A stretch of 64,000 nt of DNA, from assembly GCA_024234875.1 (NCBI GenBank), contig JACKNM010000006.1, positions 124,001-188,000 of the forward strand, written 5' to 3'. The position numbers and the translations under genes were made by a program. Under the pieces are notes generated by a model. The model saw only the letters and a list, made by a program, of their open reading frames with translations. It was not told the origin of the DNA and did not search any database. The stretch's first letter is position 1. Each line of letters begins with the position of its first letter. Positions 43,267 through 52,578 of the stretch are shown piece by piece. The stretch comes from Ectothiorhodospiraceae bacterium. GTDB lineage: Bacteria > Pseudomonadota > Gammaproteobacteria > HK1.

Positions 43267-44526
43267 TCAGTCAGACGTCGCCCAGCGTCGCTGCAACGCG
43301 TCGGCCTCGTTCCAGCATTCCTGCACCAAGGTGGCGCGGGCGTCCCGGCTCGCGGCGCGGTCACCGCCAGTCAGCGCTCCGGCCCGCTCGACGAAGGTCG
43401 CCTCCAGGGCATCGCGCTCCGCCCGGTAGGCGCGCCACCGCCCGAGATCGCCCTCGAGCGCCGGGCGCAGGCACTTCTCCTGCCACCACCAGCGGCTCGC
43501 GGTGTCCTCCGCCTCGTCGGGTCGGGGGCCCTGGTCGGGGAGCGGACAGTCGGTGAAGAACGGGCGAAAGACGCCGAGGCAGGGCGACGGTGCCGCGGTG
43601 ACCCAGTGCACCGCGCGGTCGGGCAGTAGCTCGCTGACCCACGACGCCGCGGTGTGGCCGGGATGGGTGCCGGTGTGGTCCGGGTGCATGCAGATGGTGC
43701 GGCCGAGCTCGTCGCCGCGCGGCAGCCGGTCCTCGGCCGTGGCGGCCGGGCCGTGATCGCGCAACGCGGCGAACATGCTCGCCACGTCGAGCGTGCCGGC
43801 GCCCGCCGCGAGCAGGGCGCACGAGCGCGCGTGTCTCTGGACCCCGCTCGGGCGCACCTCGGCCGGCCGATAGGCATGGGCGAAGTCGAGGCGACCGTCG
43901 GCGCGCAGCCGGCCCTCGCGCCGCGCGTGCTCGGTGAGCGCCGGGCTCGTCCGGTCCGCGTCGGCGCCGATCGAGAGCACGTTGGAGATGCTGCGCGCGG
44001 TCCGCACCCGCTCGGCGACCCAGAATCGGCCCAGCGACTCCACCACCCAGGCCTCGCCGGCGTCGGCGACGATGAAGCTGTTGTCGTAGGTGCGCGGGCG
44101 CGTGCGGCTGCAATCGCCGCCCTGACCATGGCGGTCGATGAGGCCGGTGAGGACGTCGACCGCCTCGGCGGCGCTGTGGCTGCGCTCCAGCGTGAGCCGC
44201 AGCAGGTCCATGCCGAGCACGCCGGGGGCGATCGAGGCGGGTATCGCACCGTGCACCGCCTCGTTGCCGACCACCACGCCGTGGGCATTGGCGCCCATCT
44301 CCGCGCCCCACATCCAGTGCGGAAGGCTGAGCCAGGTCTCCTCGGTGCGATCGGCAGCGGGAATCTCGACGTGGGTGAGGCGAAGGCGTTTGCGCGCCCC
44401 GGCCACGCCAGGGCCGACGTGGGCGAGGTATTGCGGCTCGTCGAACTCGCGGTCGCTGTTCTTCGCCAACAGCGTGCCGACGCCTGGCGCGGTCACGTCG
44501 GCCAGCGCCACCATGGTGTCGCACAT
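43267..44526 (-). CDS. C69-family hydrolase, secernin/dipeptidase-like (Ntn hydrolase)
   Basis: 419 residues opening MCDTMVALADVTAPGVGTLL. Removal of Met exposes Cys2 as the N-terminal nucleophile, the defining feature of peptidase family C69 and the secernins. GxTLLAKNSDREFDEPQ right after it is the family's LxKNSDR-type motif. The rest matches secernin length (about 400) and blocks (LDLLRLTLERSHSAAEAVDVLTGLI, MHPDHTGTHPGHTAASWVSEL). Ntn hydrolases of this group cleave dipeptides or other amide bonds. No signal peptide, so cytoplasmic. Lies 43 bases downstream of the phytanoyl-CoA dioxygenase-like gene on the same strand, probably the same transcript. Confidence 0.86.
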   Translation of the reverse strand: MCDTMVALADVTAPGVGTLLAKNSDREFDEPQYLAHVGPGVAGARKRLRLTHVEIPAADRTEETWLSLPHWMWGAEMGANAHGVVVGNEAVHGAIPASIAPGVLGMDLLRLTLERSHSAAEAVDVLTGLIDRHGQGGDCSRTRPRTYDNSFIVADAGEAWVVESLGRFWVAERVRTARSISNVLSIGADADRTSPALTEHARREGRLRADGRLDFAHAYRPAEVRPSGVQRHARSCALLAAGAGTLDVASMFAALRDHGPAATAEDRLPRGDELGRTICMHPDHTGTHPGHTAASWVSELLPDRAVHWVTAAPSPCLGVFRPFFTDCPLPDQGPRPDEAEDTASRWWWQEKCLRPALEGDLGRWRAYRAERDALEATFVERAGALTGGDRAASRDARATLVQECWNEADALQRRWATSD

Positions 44527-44569
44527 CGCGCTCGGTCTCCGGTATTGCGTTCCGTCGGCGGGGGCGGCG

Positions 44570-45418
44570 TCACCCGCTGACGCCGATCTCGGCCACCTCG
44601 CGGAAGAAATGGGCGGTGCGCTGCGCCATCGCGCGCCGGTGCGCCTCCACCGCGTCGGCGTCGAGATCCGCCTTCGGTCGCGGCTCGAGGTCCCACCAGC
44701 CGGTGGGCTCGCGGCCGCGGACCAGCATCGCGGTGTCGCGCCGCGAGCGCGGCCGCGTGGTCGGGGTGACGAAGGCGATGGCGAAGCCGATTCTCCGGTC
44801 GTCGGACGCGTTGGCGTTCGAGCCGTGCACCACGCTGTAGTCGTGCACCGACATCTCGCCCGGGCGCAGCACGAGGTCGACCGCGAGCGACTCGTCCACC
44901 TGCTCGGCGATGCTCTCCTTGCGGAAGAGGATGTTGTGCGCGTCGTCCGGGGTCTCCACGTGCCGTAGTCGCAGCCGTTGCGAGCCCCGGATCACCCGCA
45001 TGCAACCGTTGGCCTCGTTGCTGTCGGTGAACGCCACCCAGGCGCGGACGTGGCGCCCGCCCTCGAAGTCGGCATAGATGCTGTCCTGGTGCCACGGCAC
45101 GTAGGCGCCGTCCCGCGCGTTCTTGGTGAAGAAGGCGGTCGAGTAGACGAGGATGTCCGGGCCGATCAGATCCTCGATCGCGTCGAGCAGCGTCGGGTCG
45201 TTGCAGATCTCGTCGAGCCAGGTGAACAGCAGGTGCGGCTTGAACCGCGAGAGGGTGAACAGCACCTCCTCGCGCGGCCGGTCGGCGACGCTCGCCTCGT
45301 AGCGCTCGAGCGCGGCGCGGTAGCCGGCGGCGCGCTCGGGGGAGAACACCGGAATCGGGGCGACGTAGCCGTCGCGCTCCATCATCCGGACCTGGTCCTC
45401 GGACAGCAGCTTCGGCAC
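44570..45418 (-). CDS. Phytanoyl-CoA dioxygenase (PhyH) family protein
   Basis: 282 residues from a GTG start. GTG 45418 is chosen because AGAGGGAGGG lies about 8 bases upstream and MPKLLSEDQVRMMERDGYV is a typical PhyH opening; an ATG at 45460 would add a 14-residue arginine-rich leader. Iron ligands are His110-x-Asp112 in PWHQDSIYADFEGG and a distal His in SVHDYSVVHGSNAN, followed by the arginine for 2-oxoglutarate. AWVAFTDSNEANGCMRVIRGS is the family's central block. These enzymes hydroxylate acyl-CoAs, prenyl compounds or natural-product scaffolds; the substrate is not predictable. Divergent from the zincin gene. Confidence 0.87.
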   Translation of the reverse strand: MPKLLSEDQVRMMERDGYVAPIPVFSPERAAGYRAALERYEASVADRPREEVLFTLSRFKPHLLFTWLDEICNDPTLLDAIEDLIGPDILVYSTAFFTKNARDGAYVPWHQDSIYADFEGGRHVRAWVAFTDSNEANGCMRVIRGSQRLRLRHVETPDDAHNILFRKESIAEQVDESLAVDLVLRPGEMSVHDYSVVHGSNANASDDRRIGFAIAFVTPTTRPRSRRDTAMLVRGREPTGWWDLEPRPKADLDADAVEAHRRAMAQRTAHFFREVAEIGVSG

Positions 45419-45681
45419 CGCGGGCACCCTCCCTCTGATCCGGCGCGAGCGCACGAACATACCAGTGGCGCGATCGGGGAGACAACACGGGCCGGCGCGC
45501 GCGTGCCCACCGGGTGACGCGGGGCGCCGGTGGCCGCGCGCCCGGCTGGTGATCGTGATCAGCCGACCGCCGAAGGCTCGGTGCTACGGTCGGCTTGCTC
45601 GCCCCGATCCGGTCGCTCGGCCCGATCGCCGGCCGGCGAGGCCCGGCGTCCGTTCACCCCCGGCGAGCGAGGAGGGACAAC

Positions 45682-47019
45682 GTGAACGCGCGCATTCGAT
45701 GGTGGCTGGCGAGCGCCGCGCTCGTCCTGGGCGTGGCGGCCCAGGCGCAGGACGATTTCCGCGGCGGGCGAATCGTGGTCAACGAGAAGCTCAGGGCGGT
45801 GGTGACGGTCAACCAGAGGAGCTACCAGCTCTCCGGCCGTGCCAGCGGCCACATCGGTTTCACGTTCGAGGATCTGGCCAAGGGGCAATTGCCGGTCGGG
45901 GCGATGAACGTGGTGTTCTTCGGTGTCGACCAGGAGGGCTTCACCCGGCAACCGCCCAAGGGTGACAAGGACGGTCTGCTCGCGTTCTCGCTCGACACCA
46001 GCCAGCCGCAGACGCTCGGCTTCAATCCGGGCCTGCGCGCGATCTTCGGTGATCTCCGTGGTCGCGTGGAGCTGTCGCAGTTCAGCGAGTTCCTCACCAC
46101 GCCACCACGCGGGGAGCCCGACGACCACGATTTCACGGTCGAGACCCAGCCAGCCACGCTGCGCTTCGTGATGGTGCTCGACGACGTCAACCTCACCGAG
46201 CAGGGACTGCGTGGGGTCGAGCAGCGCGGCGGGCGGCTCGCGTTGGTGCTCACCGCCGACTCCGCGGTGGTCCACCAGGTGGAGATGCCGCGCTACGTGA
46301 TCGCGAAGGAGTTCCTGCCGTTTCGCTACGACATCACGTGGATTCCGCTCGAGGTCGGGCGGCGGCTGTGTCTGCAGCCGGTGCGCGTGCTCGAGCGCAT
46401 CGAGCTGCAGGGCACCTGTCCGTTCTGCTCGTTCGTGGTCGAGTTCTCCGGAGACGGACTGGCGTTCGGGCAGCCTGGCGTGAAGAAGCAGTGGGACAAG
46501 GCGGACGTCACCTTCGAGTACCGGGACTGGATCTCGGTCTGGAACGGCGCCTATGCCGATCTCACGACGGGTGAGGCGGATGCGTTGCGTGCCGAGGTCG
46601 ACGTCGACGACTGTGTCGAGGTGTTCTTCGTCGAGTCGATCAGTCCGCAGGGGACCTGGGGCGGTGGCGCCACCTGGGGCAGTGGTCTCGCCTCGGCGAA
46701 GGTGATCTCGAGCGACGAGAACGCCAACGTCCAGCCGGTCAACGAGACCCATCTCGCCCACGAGCTCGGACACGTGGTCACCCTCGCCCATCCCGGTAGC
46801 GGCTACCCGACCGCGGGCGCGCCGTATCGCGCCGACGGCAACACCGGAACCCTGATGTGCCCGAGCGGCTTCTTCGCCGACAACCCGCGGGTCAACAGCG
46901 ACGAGAACAAGACCAACGCGAACAATCCGCTGATGACGTTCGCGTTCAAGGTGCGCACCGCGCCGCCGGATTGCGCCGACGATGCGGACTGCGGGCCGTG
47001 CTACACCATCTCGCCGTGA
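45682..47019 (+). CDS. Secreted zincin-type metalloprotease-like protein
   Basis: 445 residues from a GTG start at 45682 with GGAGGGA upstream. A signal peptide covers about residues 1-24 (RIRWWLASAALVLGVAAQAQ). The zinc site is HELGHVVTLAH: His360, Glu361, His364, His370, i.e. the HExxH + 6 metzincin spacing, but with Thr instead of the usual Gly after the second histidine. A methionine in GTLMCPSG lies about 25 residues later and may be the Met-turn. The preceding 335 residues are beta-rich and unlike a simple propeptide. Two cysteine pairs are present (CLQP...CPFC, CADDADCGPC). The protein has no homolog that I can name. Exported; might process surface proteins nearby. Confidence 0.72.
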   Translation: MNARIRWWLASAALVLGVAAQAQDDFRGGRIVVNEKLRAVVTVNQRSYQLSGRASGHIGFTFEDLAKGQLPVGAMNVVFFGVDQEGFTRQPPKGDKDGLLAFSLDTSQPQTLGFNPGLRAIFGDLRGRVELSQFSEFLTTPPRGEPDDHDFTVETQPATLRFVMVLDDVNLTEQGLRGVEQRGGRLALVLTADSAVVHQVEMPRYVIAKEFLPFRYDITWIPLEVGRRLCLQPVRVLERIELQGTCPFCSFVVEFSGDGLAFGQPGVKKQWDKADVTFEYRDWISVWNGAYADLTTGEADALRAEVDVDDCVEVFFVESISPQGTWGGGATWGSGLASAKVISSDENANVQPVNETHLAHELGHVVTLAHPGSGYPTAGAPYRADGNTGTLMCPSGFFADNPRVNSDENKTNANNPLMTFAFKVRTAPPDCADDADCGPCYTISP

Positions 47020-47041
47020 CCCGAGCGCCGGGCCGGTGAGG

Positions 47042-47076
47042 GCGGGCGGCGGCGTTCACCTCGCGCCGCCGCCCGC
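47042..47076 (+). terminator. Hairpin after the metalloprotease gene
   Basis: GCGGGCGGCGGCG (47042-47054) pairs perfectly with CGCCGCCGCCCGC (47064-47076) around a 9-base loop, 23 bases after the stop. A 13-base all-GC stem without a T-run: likely terminator or transcript stabiliser. Confidence 0.55.
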
Positions 47077-47155
47077 GCGATCTCCCCGAGGGTCGCCCGG
47101 CCTGGTAGGCTCTCGCCGGCCCCGCCGGTCGCGCGGGCCGCACCGGAGAGCCCCC

Positions 47156-47992
47156 ATGTCCGCAGAGCTTCACGCCCGTTTCGCGCTCAACACGTACTCG
47201 TACACCCTGCACGGGACGATCGGCGACCACCTCCCCGCGTTCGCGGCGGCGGGATTTCGCGAGCTCGAGCTGATGATGTACCCGGGCCATCTCTGGCCGC
47301 TGGACATGGGCGCGGCCGAGCAGGCGGCACTGCGCCGCACGGTGGAGGGCCTGGGCCTGCGCGTGCGAACCCTCAACCAGCCGAACATCGACATCAACGT
47401 CACCGCGGCGAGTCCGGAGATGCGGCGCTACTCGCTGGACGTGCTGCGCTCGGTGGTCACGCTGGCCGGGGAGCTCGGTGCCGAGGGCGTGGTCATCGGC
47501 CCGGGCAAGGCGAACCCGCTGCTGCCGGCGCCGATGGAGCGTCTGGTCGGCTGGAGCTTCGCCGCGCTCGACGAGCTCCTTCCCCACGCCGAGTCCTGCG
47601 GCACGCGCCTGCTGATGGAGAACATGCCGTTCGCCTTCCTGCCCGATGTGGAGGGCATGATGTCCGCGCTCGAGCGCTACGGCGCGGACCAGATCGGCGT
47701 CGTCTACGACGTCGCCAACGCCCACTTCATCGGCGAGGACCTGACTGCCGGCTTCGCGCGGGTCGGGTCGAGACTGCACACGGTGCATCTCTCCGACACC
47801 AATCGCACGGCGTATCGCCATGCCCGTGTCGGCGCCGGTGACGTGGACTTCGCGCACGCGCTGGCGGCCGCACGCGCGGTCGGGCACCGCCGGCCCGCGG
47901 TGCTCGAGATCATCTGCGACGATCCGGCCGACGCGATTCCCGACTCGGCGCGGCGCCTGGCCGAGCTCGGCTGGGACAGCATCGGGGACTGA
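47156..47992 (+). CDS. Sugar phosphate isomerase/epimerase-like TIM-barrel protein
   Basis: 278 residues. Sequence blocks of the xylose-isomerase/AP-endonuclease-2 TIM-barrel superfamily are visible: FRELELMM near residue 38 (metal-ligand Glu strand), RLLMENMPFAF near 160, GVVYDVANAHF near 185, and VHLSDTNRTAYRHARVGAGDVDF near 210, supplying the Glu/Asp/His metal site. Length agrees with hydroxypyruvate isomerase and related epimerases (about 260-290). The substrate is not determined. A CCGGAGAG ribosome-binding site lies about 6 bases upstream. Convergent with the TSP3 protein gene at 48066. Confidence 0.84.
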   Translation: MSAELHARFALNTYSYTLHGTIGDHLPAFAAAGFRELELMMYPGHLWPLDMGAAEQAALRRTVEGLGLRVRTLNQPNIDINVTAASPEMRRYSLDVLRSVVTLAGELGAEGVVIGPGKANPLLPAPMERLVGWSFAALDELLPHAESCGTRLLMENMPFAFLPDVEGMMSALERYGADQIGVVYDVANAHFIGEDLTAGFARVGSRLHTVHLSDTNRTAYRHARVGAGDVDFAHALAAARAVGHRRPAVLEIICDDPADAIPDSARRLAELGWDSIGD

Positions 47993-48065
47993 TCGCCGAG
48001 CGGGGGCTCCTCGCCCCGCCGGACCCGCAGCCGACTCGCCGGTGGCCGCCTGCGACGCGGTGCGC

Positions 48066-50771
48066 TCACCGCTCCAGGATCATCTGGAGCAGCGGGGCCA
48101 GCGCGCCCTCGTTCAGGGTCGGATTCCGGCCGGCGGCGATCTCCGCACCGTCGCTCACTCCGTCGCCGTCGGTGTCGGCGTCCGTCGGATCGGTGCCGGC
48201 GGCCGCCTCGTCGCGGTTGATCAGGCTGTCGCCGTCGTCGTCGCGCGTGGCGTCGCTCGCATCGAGCGGGTCGAGGCCGTGCTCGGTCTCGAACGCGTCG
48301 CTCATCCCGTCACCGTCGTCGTCCGGATCGCAGGCGTTGCCGAGGTCGTCGCCGTCGGTGTCGAGCTGAGTCGGGTTCGCGACCGCCTGACAGTTGTCGT
48401 CGGCGTCGAGGACCCCGTCCCCGTCGGCGTCGGGTACGGGGCTGAGGATCGGCGGTGGCGCTGGCGGGGTCGAGGTGGCGGGCGGGGTGGCCGCGACGGT
48501 GAGGGTGTAGCTCGCGGTGGGGGCATCGAGCCGGTTCATCGTGATCCCCACCACGTAGGGCCCCACCGCCAGCTCGGGAACGGTGCCGGTGTTGTCGAAC
48601 TCGACGACGATCTGCTCGCCGGGGGTCACCGAGACCAGGCCGCCGACGATGGCGGTGCTGCCGTCGGGGTCGGCGCGTCCGACCACCACGCCGAGCCGCT
48701 TGCCGCTCGTCGCGTGGTCCAGAGTCAGGGTGAGGCGCTCGTTGCCGGGGAAACCGATCGCGTACCAGTCGTAGATGTCGTGGGTGCTGCCATCGCCGGC
48801 GCCCACGCTCAGCTCCGGGGACTCGCCGTTTGCGATCGTGCCGACGACCCGGGCTCGGGAGAGGTACATCAGGGGCTGCGCATCGGTCGGCCCGTCGTTC
48901 GACTCGACCTCCGGCACGTCCAGCCGCGGTGGGGCCGGGGCCGGCCCGCTCCCGCGGTAGACGACCTGCGCCCAGCCTGGACTCCCCGGCCTGACCTCGT
49001 CGCAGAAGAACGTCGTGTTGGTGGTGCCGCCGACGCTGCCGAGCGTCGGATCGGCGAGCGTGATGGTGCCGGCGTGGTGCAGCTCGAGCGTGCCGCCGTC
49101 ACCGCCGTCGAAGCAGCCACCGAGCCCGGTGTTCGGCGAGCGGCCGCCGTCGGCGTGCACCGTGCCACCGAGGTCGAGCGCCCCGCGTGAGACCAGGCGA
49201 ACGCGCCCGCCGCTGCCGCCCCCGGCGGCGATGGTCTGGGCCGGGAACCCGAACTGGCGGGTCACCCCGTCGCCGCCGTTCGAGAACAGGGCTCCGGTCA
49301 CGTCGATGTCGGCGGCGAACACGTCGAGGTTCCCGCCCGACTCACCGTGCTGCAGCGCGTTGCTGATCGGCAGGCCGTCGCCGCCGGACAGATCGATGGT
49401 GCCGGCGATGCGCGCCGTACCGGTGACGTTCACGGTGAGTGACGGCGCCCGGGTCGCCTTGGTCTCCTGCGTCGGTGGCTGTTGCACGATGCGCCCGTTG
49501 GTGCCGAGGGTGAACGAGCCACCGGACAGCACCACGTCGGCGCCGCGCGGAAGCGTCAGCGTGCCGTCGACGGAGATGGCCGCGAAGGGGCCGACCTCGA
49601 GGCTCCCGGTCAGCGTGACCGCCTGCCCTTGCGGCAGCACGAAGTCGCCCCACAACACCAGATCGGACACCGCTCGCGTGCGCTCGAAGCCCTTGTTGTC
49701 GGTCGCCGTCACGGTCAGTGTGCCCGGCGGAAGGGGATTGGCCACGTGCACCGTCAGTCGATCGCCGATCACCGTGCCCGGCGCCACCACGGTGTCGATG
49801 CCGAGCCCGCTCACCGCGATGGCGCGCACCCCCGTGCCGGCGTCGGCGAGGTCGATCTGTATGTCGTAGCCCGAATCGAGCCGAACCGCGCCGCCACTGT
49901 CGGGGGCGACGATGGTGAGCGCGGGCGGGGTGGTGTCGGCACTTCCGGCGATCGAGTCGTCGATGCTGCCGTAGTCGAGTGGCGCATAGATGGTGGTCGC
50001 ACCGGCGGTGAGCGCGAGCTCGCCGTCGGTGCCGACCGCGCCGCCGCGAATGGTGAGCCGGGTGCTGGCCGTGAGGTCGACGCTTCCTGGCGCGCCGTCG
50101 GCACCGGTGCTGCCTCCGCCCACCCCGCCGCTGCCGCCGTGGGTGTCGAGGGTGGCGGCGGTCAGAGTCACCGTCGGTGCGGTGAGCGCGATCGCGCCGC
50201 CGGCCCCGCCCGAGCACCCGGAGCTCGGGAATCCGCTGAATACCAGGGTCGAGCCGCTGCCCCCGTCGGCGCGGATGGCGCCGGTGGCGGAGATGCTCGC
50301 GGCGTCGACGGTGAGGGTGCCGGCACGGACGCCGCTGCACTGATTGCAGGTCGCCCCGGAGCTGACTCGCGTTCCCGAGCGGCCGTCGAGCAGCACGTCA
50401 CCGAGGAGCTCGACGGCTCCGCTCGACGCGATGGCGAGGCTCGGCCCCGGGAAGTAGTCGCAGGCTCCCTGCGCGTAGCGGATGTCGGCGTCGGCGGCGA
50501 GGGTGAGGCGGTCCACAGTGAGCGTCGTGCTGCTGCCCGCCTCGAGCACCAGGTCGCCGTCGATGACCAGGTGGCCGAAGTCGAGCGTCGGGCTGAGCGC
50601 GCGGAGGTCGTCGATGGAGCCGCCGGGGAAGACCGTCTGTGCGGCGACGCCGGTCGACACCAGGGCACCGACTGCGAGCAGCATCGTGGTGGTCGGGCTC
50701 GCACGCGACGCGAAGGTGGTGGCGCCGGGGCCGCATCTCGTCGTCGCTCGCGTCGGGTCGGTAGCGCGCAT
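48066..50771 (-). CDS. Large secreted glycine-rich protein with TSP3 repeats
   Basis: 901 residues. A signal-like hydrophobic stretch lies at about residues 28-45 (TTTMLLAVGALVSTGVAA) after a basic leader; a start nearer to it is possible. The long middle is glycine-rich beta-helix-like sequence with repeated blocks such as GGSGGVGGGSTG and ADGGRSPNTGLGG and few charged residues. Around residues 640-780 is a segment with DWYAIGFPGNERLTLTL that looks like a bacterial pre-peptidase C-terminal domain. The C-terminus carries thrombospondin type-3 repeats with the calcium pattern DxDGDG (DADGDGVLDADDNC, DTDGDDLGNACDPDDDGDGMSD, DDDGDSLINRDEAAAGTDPTD) and an amphipathic tail (LAPLLQMILER). Likely surface attached or released; third calcium-binding exoprotein within 16 kb. 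Confidence 0.78.
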   Translation of the reverse strand: MRATDPTRATTRCGPGATTFASRASPTTTMLLAVGALVSTGVAAQTVFPGGSIDDLRALSPTLDFGHLVIDGDLVLEAGSSTTLTVDRLTLAADADIRYAQGACDYFPGPSLAIASSGAVELLGDVLLDGRSGTRVSSGATCNQCSGVRAGTLTVDAASISATGAIRADGGSGSTLVFSGFPSSGCSGGAGGAIALTAPTVTLTAATLDTHGGSGGVGGGSTGADGAPGSVDLTASTRLTIRGGAVGTDGELALTAGATTIYAPLDYGSIDDSIAGSADTTPPALTIVAPDSGGAVRLDSGYDIQIDLADAGTGVRAIAVSGLGIDTVVAPGTVIGDRLTVHVANPLPPGTLTVTATDNKGFERTRAVSDLVLWGDFVLPQGQAVTLTGSLEVGPFAAISVDGTLTLPRGADVVLSGGSFTLGTNGRIVQQPPTQETKATRAPSLTVNVTGTARIAGTIDLSGGDGLPISNALQHGESGGNLDVFAADIDVTGALFSNGGDGVTRQFGFPAQTIAAGGGSGGRVRLVSRGALDLGGTVHADGGRSPNTGLGGCFDGGDGGTLELHHAGTITLADPTLGSVGGTTNTTFFCDEVRPGSPGWAQVVYRGSGPAPAPPRLDVPEVESNDGPTDAQPLMYLSRARVVGTIANGESPELSVGAGDGSTHDIYDWYAIGFPGNERLTLTLDHATSGKRLGVVVGRADPDGSTAIVGGLVSVTPGEQIVVEFDNTGTVPELAVGPYVVGITMNRLDAPTASYTLTVAATPPATSTPPAPPPILSPVPDADGDGVLDADDNCQAVANPTQLDTDGDDLGNACDPDDDGDGMSDAFETEHGLDPLDASDATRDDDGDSLINRDEAAAGTDPTDADTDGDGVSDGAEIAAGRNPTLNEGALAPLLQMILER

Positions 50772-50961
50772 CGCCGTTCCCTCCCCCGTCCGGCGTGGCT
50801 GGTGGGTGGTCGAGCTTCCCGCCCGATGACCCTACCACGGCCGGTTCGGCGGATTCGAGGCTATGTGGCACCTCGGTGCTCGGGCGGATTGGAGCGCGGA
50901 CTGCCGGATCGGACCTGATAAGCTCCGCGCGGCCAATCGTCCCAGCGTCGAGGAGAAGGGT

Positions 50962-51888
50962 ATGAACGTCGGTTTCATCGGGCTCGGCACCATGGGCGCG
51001 CACATCGCGCGCAATGCGATTGCTGGCGGTCACGCCCTCAAGGTCCACGACCTTCGGCGCGAGGCGGCGGCGCCACACATCGAGGCCGGCGCCACCTGGG
51101 CCGACTCGGTGGCGGCGGTCGCAGACGGCGTCGACGTGGTGTTGCTGTCGCTCCCCGGGCCACGCGAGTTCGAGGCGGTGACCCTCGGTGACGGCGGGCT
51201 GGTCCACGCCATGCGTCCCGGCCAGGCGGTGTTCGATCTCACCACCAACTCACCCACCGTGGTGCGCCGGGCCGCCGCCGAGCTCGCGAGCAAGGGGATC
51301 CAGCTCCTCGATGCGCCGGTGAGCGGTGGTCCAGATGGCGCGCGCACCGCCAAGATGGCGATCTGGGTCGGCGGGGACCAGGCGACCTACGACCGCTTCG
51401 AGCCGGTGCTGCGCTCGGTCTCCGACCAGCCGCGCTACATCGGCCCGGTCGGCGCGGGGTCGATCGCGAAGCTGGTGCACAATCTGAGCGGGTACATCCT
51501 GCAGACCGCGCTGGCCGAGACCTTCACCATGGGGGTCAAGGCCGGGGTGGAGCCCGAGGCGCTGTGGGAGGCGGTGCGCCAGGGCGCGGTCGGGCGGCGG
51601 CGGGTGTTCGACACCATGTCGCGCCAGTTCCTCCCGGGTCGCTTCGACCCACCGGACTTCGCGCTCGAGCTCGCGCGCAAGGACGTGGCGCTCGCGTGCG
51701 AGGTCGGCCGCGAGTTCGAGGTGCCGATGCGCCTGGCGCATCTCACCCTGCAGGAGATGACCGAGGCGATGAACCGCGGCTGGGCGCGGCGTGACTCGCG
51801 CACCGCGATGCTGCTCCAGGAGGAGCGCGCCGGGGTCGAGGTGCGCATCGCGCGCGACGCCATCGACGCCATCCTGAAGGGCGACTGA
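50962..51888 (+). CDS. NAD(P)-dependent beta-hydroxyacid dehydrogenase (3-hydroxyisobutyrate/tartronate semialdehyde type)
   Basis: 308 residues. The N-terminal Rossmann motif FIGLGTMG (Gly7-x-Gly9-x-x-Gly12) binds the dinucleotide, LDAPVSGG near residue 118 binds substrate, and Lys170 in GSIAKLVHN is the catalytic lysine. The C-terminal all-helical domain is complete. Family members oxidise 3-hydroxyisobutyrate, 2-hydroxy-3-oxopropionate and similar compounds; which one cannot be told. Excellent ribosome-binding site (AGGAGAAGGG) next to ATG 50962. First gene of an operon with the CoxG and TPP enzyme genes that start 27 bases after its stop. Confidence 0.88.
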   Translation: MNVGFIGLGTMGAHIARNAIAGGHALKVHDLRREAAAPHIEAGATWADSVAAVADGVDVVLLSLPGPREFEAVTLGDGGLVHAMRPGQAVFDLTTNSPTVVRRAAAELASKGIQLLDAPVSGGPDGARTAKMAIWVGGDQATYDRFEPVLRSVSDQPRYIGPVGAGSIAKLVHNLSGYILQTALAETFTMGVKAGVEPEALWEAVRQGAVGRRRVFDTMSRQFLPGRFDPPDFALELARKDVALACEVGREFEVPMRLAHLTLQEMTEAMNRGWARRDSRTAMLLQEERAGVEVRIARDAIDAILKGD

Positions 51889-51915
51889 ATCGCCGCGCGA
51901 AGGGAGGGAGACGCG

Positions 51916-52578
51916 ATGGTGACTCTCGACGAGGAGACGACGATAGCCGCGTCGCCCGACGTGGTGTGGCCGCTGCTGCGGGATCCGGCGACCGTCGCCG
52001 CGTGCATCCCCGGCGCCGAGCTCGCCGGTGGCGACGACGACGTCTGGCGCGGGAACATTCGCGTCAAGTTCGGGCCGACGGTGGCGGTGTTCCGCGGCGA
52101 GGCGACGCTCGACTTCGAAGATGCGGCACGCCGATGCACCATCGACGGTCGCGGCATCGACGGTCGCGGCGCATCGCGCGCGCTCGCGAGCTGCGTGGTC
52201 AGCGTGGCCGAGGCCGACGGCGCGACACGACTGCACGTCGCCGGCGAGTTCAACGTCACCGGGCCGCTGGAAGGGTTCGTCAATGCCGGCGGGGTGCACG
52301 TCGCGCGCGCGCTGCTGGCCGAGTTCTCCGCCAACGTGGCGGAGCGGGTCGGCGCGCAGGCCGACAAGCAGGTCGAGGTGCCGGCCGCGGAGACGTCCGG
52401 GGTGGCGGCGCCCGCGTCTCCCACGGTGTCGGCGCAGGCGTCCTTGCCGGTCGACCGGTCTGCGCCGGTCTCGGCGCCGGTATCACCGCCCGCCGCGCTC
52501 GGCGGCGGACGAATCGCGCTGCGGGCGTTGCTGTCGTGGCTCGCCAGTCTGTTCGGAAAGGGAGGGTCGAGGTCGTGA
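51916..52578 (+). CDS. CoxG (carbon monoxide dehydrogenase subunit G) family SRPBCC protein
   Basis: 220 residues. The first 150 form an SRPBCC (START-like) domain with the CoxG blocks VTLDEETTIAASPDVVWPLLRDP, IPGAEL and KFGPTVAVFRGEATLDFED, and GEFNVTGPLEGFVNAGG. A Pro/Ala/Ser linker leads to a C-terminal amphipathic hydrophobic helix (LRALLSWLASLF) that would anchor it to the inner face of the membrane, as for CoxG. CoxG normally accompanies molybdenum hydroxylases, but no such genes are in the window; here it sits between a dehydrogenase and a TPP enzyme. Its stop overlaps the GTG of the TPP gene. Confidence 0.86.
   Translation: MVTLDEETTIAASPDVVWPLLRDPATVAACIPGAELAGGDDDVWRGNIRVKFGPTVAVFRGEATLDFEDAARRCTIDGRGIDGRGASRALASCVVSVAEADGATRLHVAGEFNVTGPLEGFVNAGGVHVARALLAEFSANVAERVGAQADKQVEVPAAETSGVAAPASPTVSAQASLPVDRSAPVSAPVSPPAALGGGRIALRALLSWLASLFGKGGSRS

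Noticed and set aside
40626..43429. Two very long frames overlapping the 14-repeat gene
   Set aside because: Their periodic His/Arg/Gly pattern is the out-of-frame echo of the repeat DNA; no signal, no domain.
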